A stretch of 64,000 bases of DNA. It comes from Daucus carota subsp. sativus. Its lineage: Eukaryota > Streptophyta > Magnoliopsida > Apiales > Apiaceae. Below the pieces are notes generated by a model that worked only from the letters and a program-made list of their open reading frames with translations, searched no databases and was not told the DNA's origin. Position 1 is the stretch's first letter. Every line of letters begins with the position of its first letter. The DNA lies in contig NC_030383.2 in the NCBI RefSeq assembly GCF_001625215.2, positions 10,366,779 to 10,430,778 on the forward strand. Direction: 5' to 3'. Positions 60,957 through 64,000 of this stretch are shown one piece after another. The position numbers and the translations under genes were made by a program.

Positions 60957-62384
60957 CTACCCCGAAAGCACTTTGGAATCGCCTGTTAATCTTTTGATGT
61001 GAGCAATGAAATCATGAATCTCCATGTGACTGTCACCTCCTTCCTCAACTGATCTCCTCACGGCCTTGCCCAACTCTACAGTTCTCTTCCGCAGTGCTTC
61101 TCCTTCCTCTGTAGCCATCAATACTCTAACAGCCTTCTCGATCGTCGACGATTCCACTAGCTCATCCCTATGCGCCCAATCCCTTGCAAAAATTCCGATT
61201 TTCAGAACCTTAGTCACTAAGAGCGCATTATGAGGCTGGTCAGAGTGCATAGGCCAGGCTGCTATGGGAACTCCCTGTGTGATACTTTCCATGCATGAAT
61301 TCCATCCGCAATGACTCATAAATCCGCCTGTTGATGTGTGCGCCAAGATCTCCAACTGGGGCGCCCAGTCTCGGACTATAATTCCCTGATCGTTGAGTTT
61401 TATTCTTTCTTCGTAGTCTTCGGGCAAGTTGCACACTCTTGCATCCTCTGCAAATATGTCTCCTCTGTCTGCCTCCCGCAATACCCAAATGAATTTTTGG
61501 CCACTGTTTTCAAGCCCAACGGCAAGCCTCTCAATTTGCTCATTTGTTAGACTCGTTGTTGTGCCGAAAGAAACAAATATGACAGAATCCGGAGCTTGTT
61601 TGTCTAGCCACTCCAAACATTCGTGACGTGATGAATTGTTCTTACTTATCTCAATAGGGTTGAATGGCCCGATGGCCCATTGTTTCTTGTTCACTTTTGC
61701 GAGCACTTGAAGAAATGGAGCCTCAATCGCTTGACAAGTATTGAAAATTGCTCCTGAGCTGTACTTAGTATGCTCCTCCTGCTTATTAACAAACTCCATG
61801 ACTTCCGGAGTCAGAGTAGATGCTCTAGAAGGAACCTCTTTCGCGATCTGATCGTCGATCCCCTGAGGCCTCCCCACAGATTCCCAGTAGTATGATGATA
61901 TTCGAAAGGCTGACAGGGACTGAAAAGAGTAAGCTTCCCCATTGGGTATCGAAGCCACGTCTTGAATGACAGAGGGGATCAGAGAATCGTAAATTATGAC
62001 AAGTCTTTTGGTAGTTGGATACAGAGCAGATAGTAGCTGAGCTACTGGGGATCGGAGATGCAAGGCAGCGTAGAAAGTTGGTAGAAGATGCGAAGGAAAT
62101 TTGACAGAAGAGTGTGGATCAGGGGGAGGCGAAGAGAACACAGGTACTGAAAAATCATGAAATGTGATCATCATGTTGGGAGTTGAGAGAGGATCGCGAA
62201 GTTTGGCTTGGCGGGTGTGGATGGTGGAGCTGACATAGTGAACCGGAATATTGTGGGAGGAAATGAGGCGGGAGAGGTGGAGGAGCTGGTTGAGATGGCC
62301 TTGTGCAGGGAAAGGAACCATCACAACTACCACTTCACTCCGTGTGGGTGTGGCTTGCTTCTCGCTCTCATCCTCACTGCTCAT
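60957..62384 (-). CDS. UDP-glycosyltransferase, family 1 (zeatin O-glycosyltransferase-like), 475 aa
   Basis: One exon. I place the start at the ATG at 62384 (MSSEDESEK). An in-frame ATG at 62465 lies within a few bases of a TATA box and would be upstream of the transcript. The N-terminal VVVVMVPFPAQGHLNQLLHL holds the catalytic His30, and Asp133 in IIYDS is the likely partner of the dyad. The 44-residue PSPG box runs from Trp340 (WAPQLEILAHTSTGG) to Gln383 (WPMHSDQ), the final Gln being usual for glucose donors. HYVSSTIHTRQAKLR and the overall pattern resemble the UGT93/zeatin O-glucosyltransferase group, so a cytokinin or small phenolic acceptor is possible; the acceptor cannot be read from sequence. 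A Helitron lies just upstream of the core promoter. Confidence 0.93.
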   Translation of the reverse strand: MSSEDESEKQATPTRSEVVVVMVPFPAQGHLNQLLHLSRLISSHNIPVHYVSSTIHTRQAKLRDPLSTPNMMITFHDFSVPVFSSPPPDPHSSVKFPSHLLPTFYAALHLRSPVAQLLSALYPTTKRLVIIYDSLIPSVIQDVASIPNGEAYSFQSLSAFRISSYYWESVGRPQGIDDQIAKEVPSRASTLTPEVMEFVNKQEEHTKYSSGAIFNTCQAIEAPFLQVLAKVNKKQWAIGPFNPIEISKNNSSRHECLEWLDKQAPDSVIFVSFGTTTSLTNEQIERLAVGLENSGQKFIWVLREADRGDIFAEDARVCNLPEDYEERIKLNDQGIIVRDWAPQLEILAHTSTGGFMSHCGWNSCMESITQGVPIAAWPMHSDQPHNALLVTKVLKIGIFARDWAHRDELVESSTIEKAVRVLMATEEGEALRKRTVELGKAVRRSVEEGGDSHMEIHDFIAHIKRLTGDSKVLSG

Positions 62385-62468
62385 TTTAAAATTTTGGTGT
62401 GCCTGGAAAATGCTCTGTCTTTTTTTTAGGCAGGGGGGTAAGTGTAGCACTTTATGGCTCGCCAAATC

Positions 62469-62476
62469 TATTTATA
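62469..62476 (-). promoter_or_regulatory. TATA box of the glycosyltransferase gene
   Basis: The minus strand reads TATAAATA, 85 bases before the proposed start codon. Transcription would be expected to begin about 25-30 bases downstream, near 62440, which excludes the upstream ATG at 62465. Confidence 0.65.
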
Positions 62477-62559
62477 CTATTTATCAACAAGGAAATCATC
62501 GTTCGGTGGAAGGCATGATATAGGATTGTAATTTGATTAATATTTATTTATTATATATA

Positions 62560-63209
62560 CTAGCCTTTAACCTGCGAAGCACGGTCGGGTATATAATTCG
62601 TAATTTATTATTTTTAATTTAAATTTTAACATCATTTTATTACTATATTAATATTAATACATTGAATTTTAATTAAAAAATGATTATATTTTCTCATAAA
62701 ATTTAGTTTTTATAATTTATTATCTCTATGTAAATATTCTTTTGTTATTAATATGTGATAATTTATTATTCAATTAAGTTTAAGTCATATTTTTCATATT
62801 TCGCATATTTTTAACATATTAGAGTTGGAAAACGTTATGTAATGGTTCGTGTTTATATTGAAATAAAACACGTTAGAACTGAAAAGAGTTAAATGAAGGT
62901 TCTTATTAAAAAAGATATTATATTTATAATTTTGATTTTAACATCATTATAATTTTTTTATGGAATGTTATACGATAATGTATTGTCATGAGTGTTTTTA
63001 GTATTTAAAACTATATTTATGAAATATTATATGATAATGTCTTGTAATGAGTATTTTTAGTATTTGAAACTGTTAAACAATGTAAGAGTAATAGACTCCG
63101 TGACATGTAGACTTTTAGTTTTAAAAGGTGAGTATCAAACCAAAAAACGTGAAACAAAAAGTAGGATTACAAATTATAATCATGTTGGCTTACTATAGTA
63201 TAGTATAGA
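62560..63209 (-). mobile_element. Non-autonomous Helitron, copy 3 (650 bp), upstream of the glycosyltransferase
   Basis: The minus strand starts TCTATACTATACTATAGTAA and ends with a worn hairpin (CCGTGCTTCGCAGG), TTAAAGG and CTAG. The flanks are A and T, as expected for Helitrons. The 5' end shares AAGCCAACAT with copy 1. Confidence 0.8.
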
Positions 63210-63900
63210 TATATATATATTACTACTTTAAAAAATTCACATTTCTATTATATAATCACTGTTATGAGTCTTTTCGGAACTCTAATCTATATAATAATAA
63301 TTAATACAATTTACAGAGAACACTTTACGAGAAATTTATCATTTTAGAAAGGTTATCATACGAGAGAGGTTTATGATTTTTAATATAATAGATATTCAAT
63401 ATACAAATTATCATCTCATATATATAATCGTTTTAAAGTGATAAATCATGATTTATATATTTTAACACTTTCGGGATAAAAATAATTAAATATAAATTTG
63501 GTAATATTATCTAAATAGATTAAATAAAATTTGTCATAAATATAATTAAAAAAATTTATAAAGATTAAATAAAAATAATCAAATGATAATACACAATGCA
63601 AAAATCATCAAACAAAAAAAAAATATTACACAAACCGGTATGAAAATATGTTTGTCATGTCTTGATGAACTATATAAAAAAACATATATATACTCAGAAA
63701 TATCATTTAGTGGCGGAGATTAGTGCCAGCAGAAGCGTTGACGGCGCCGAAGTTGATATCAATGGTAGACATGTGATAACAAATGGAGGGGAGATGTATT
63801 GGTTGGGGTCCTTGGGGAATGGTGATGGTTGGCAGAGACGGAGTTAGGGGGTCCAGAGGAGGCTTGGCCTCTCCTGGATTTTTAACTTTTTTTTATTTAT
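63210..63900. other. Right-edge intergenic sequence
   Basis: AT-rich DNA. A GC-richer patch at about 63710-63880 contains a short minus-strand frame (MSTIDINFGAVNASAGTN, ending at a TAA near 63710) and the word GGTCCAGAGGAGGCTTGGCC, which looks transposon-like. I cannot assign it. Confidence 0.4.
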
Positions 63901-63906
63901 ATATTA

Positions 63907-64000
63907 CTCCCTCCGTTTCAAATTAGACGTCCACTTTCAAAAAAGCACACAGTTTAAAAAAAGTGATTGTTCACTAATTAATTGCATTACATGAGCATAA
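63907..64000. mobile_element. Stowaway MITE, subfamily D, cut by the window's right edge
   Basis: Starts CTCCCTCCGTTTCAAATTAG after TA. Only the left 94 bases are in the window. The terminus matches 43602-43863. Confidence 0.8.

Noticed and set aside
57687..62384. A specialised-metabolism gene cluster of the WSD and glycosyltransferase genes
   Set aside because: Two neighbouring enzymes with unrelated substrates do not make a cluster, and no further pathway gene is in the window.
62385..62465. Longer glycosyltransferase start at 62465
   Set aside because: That ATG lies within a few bases of a TATA box, so it would not be in the transcript. The inner ATG gives a normal-length enzyme.
1..64000. 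CRISPR arrays, operons, prophage or bacterial-type systems
   Set aside because: Introns, plant gene families and plant transposons show a plant nuclear genome. The tandem repeats here lack the short equal repeat/spacer layout of CRISPR.

Overview
This is AT-rich, repeat-dense nuclear DNA from a flowering plant, most likely a eudicot. The evidence is spliced genes with GT-AG introns, plant-only gene families (a FLOE1/DUF1421 protein, a WSD-type wax ester synthase, an N-myristoylated CDK-like kinase, a PSPG-box glycosyltransferase) and many plant MITEs of the Stowaway, PIF/Tourist, hAT, Emigrant and Helitron types. No species can be fixed from the sequence alone.

Layout. Bases 1-6685 hold most of a minus-strand Ty1/copia retrotransposon with one LTR, a primer-binding site, gag and pol; its other LTR lies beyond the left edge. 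Bases 7542-9605 are a complete 2.06-kb PIF/Harbinger transposon with an intact transposase ORF, and a related MITE (9609-9942) abuts it across one shared TTA. From about 10 to 16 kb lie a hAT-type MITE, a Stowaway MITE, an F-box-like relic, tandem repeats and a small two-exon gene on the minus strand (16207-16515). Bases 16.5-24 kb are a nest of Helitron, Stowaway, hAT and minisatellite sequence.

The gene-bearing half follows: a FLOE1-like gene (+, 23985-28628), a large-type ubiquitin-conjugating enzyme E2 (-, 30121-33678), a GH5 endo-beta-mannanase (-, 35672-39131), a transposon-filled gap (39.8-52 kb), a CDK-like kinase (+, 52189-57079), a WSD-type O-acyltransferase (-, 57687-59524) and a UDP-glycosyltransferase (-, 60957-62384). 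I rebuilt exon structures by joining frames at splice consensus sites. All six multi-exon models, including the small gene, keep frame from start to stop. The six larger genes look intact and functionally unrelated, so I see no operon-like or biosynthetic cluster.

The most unusual signals are: (1) a near-palindromic 10-mer, CAGC-TT-GCTG, scattered about 15 times in one orientation through the coding and non-coding parts of the copia element and read in all three codon frames; (2) hAT-type MITEs whose interiors are arrays of short GC-rich words, one nested inside another, with perfect 8-bp duplications; (3) a 170-bp relic TRIM with a perfect target duplication in a mannanase intron; (4) a Helitron about 80-90 bp upstream of the TATA box of the glycosyltransferase; (5) a Stowaway insertion whose unoccupied paralogous site is also in the window. 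I found no convincing new multi-gene system.
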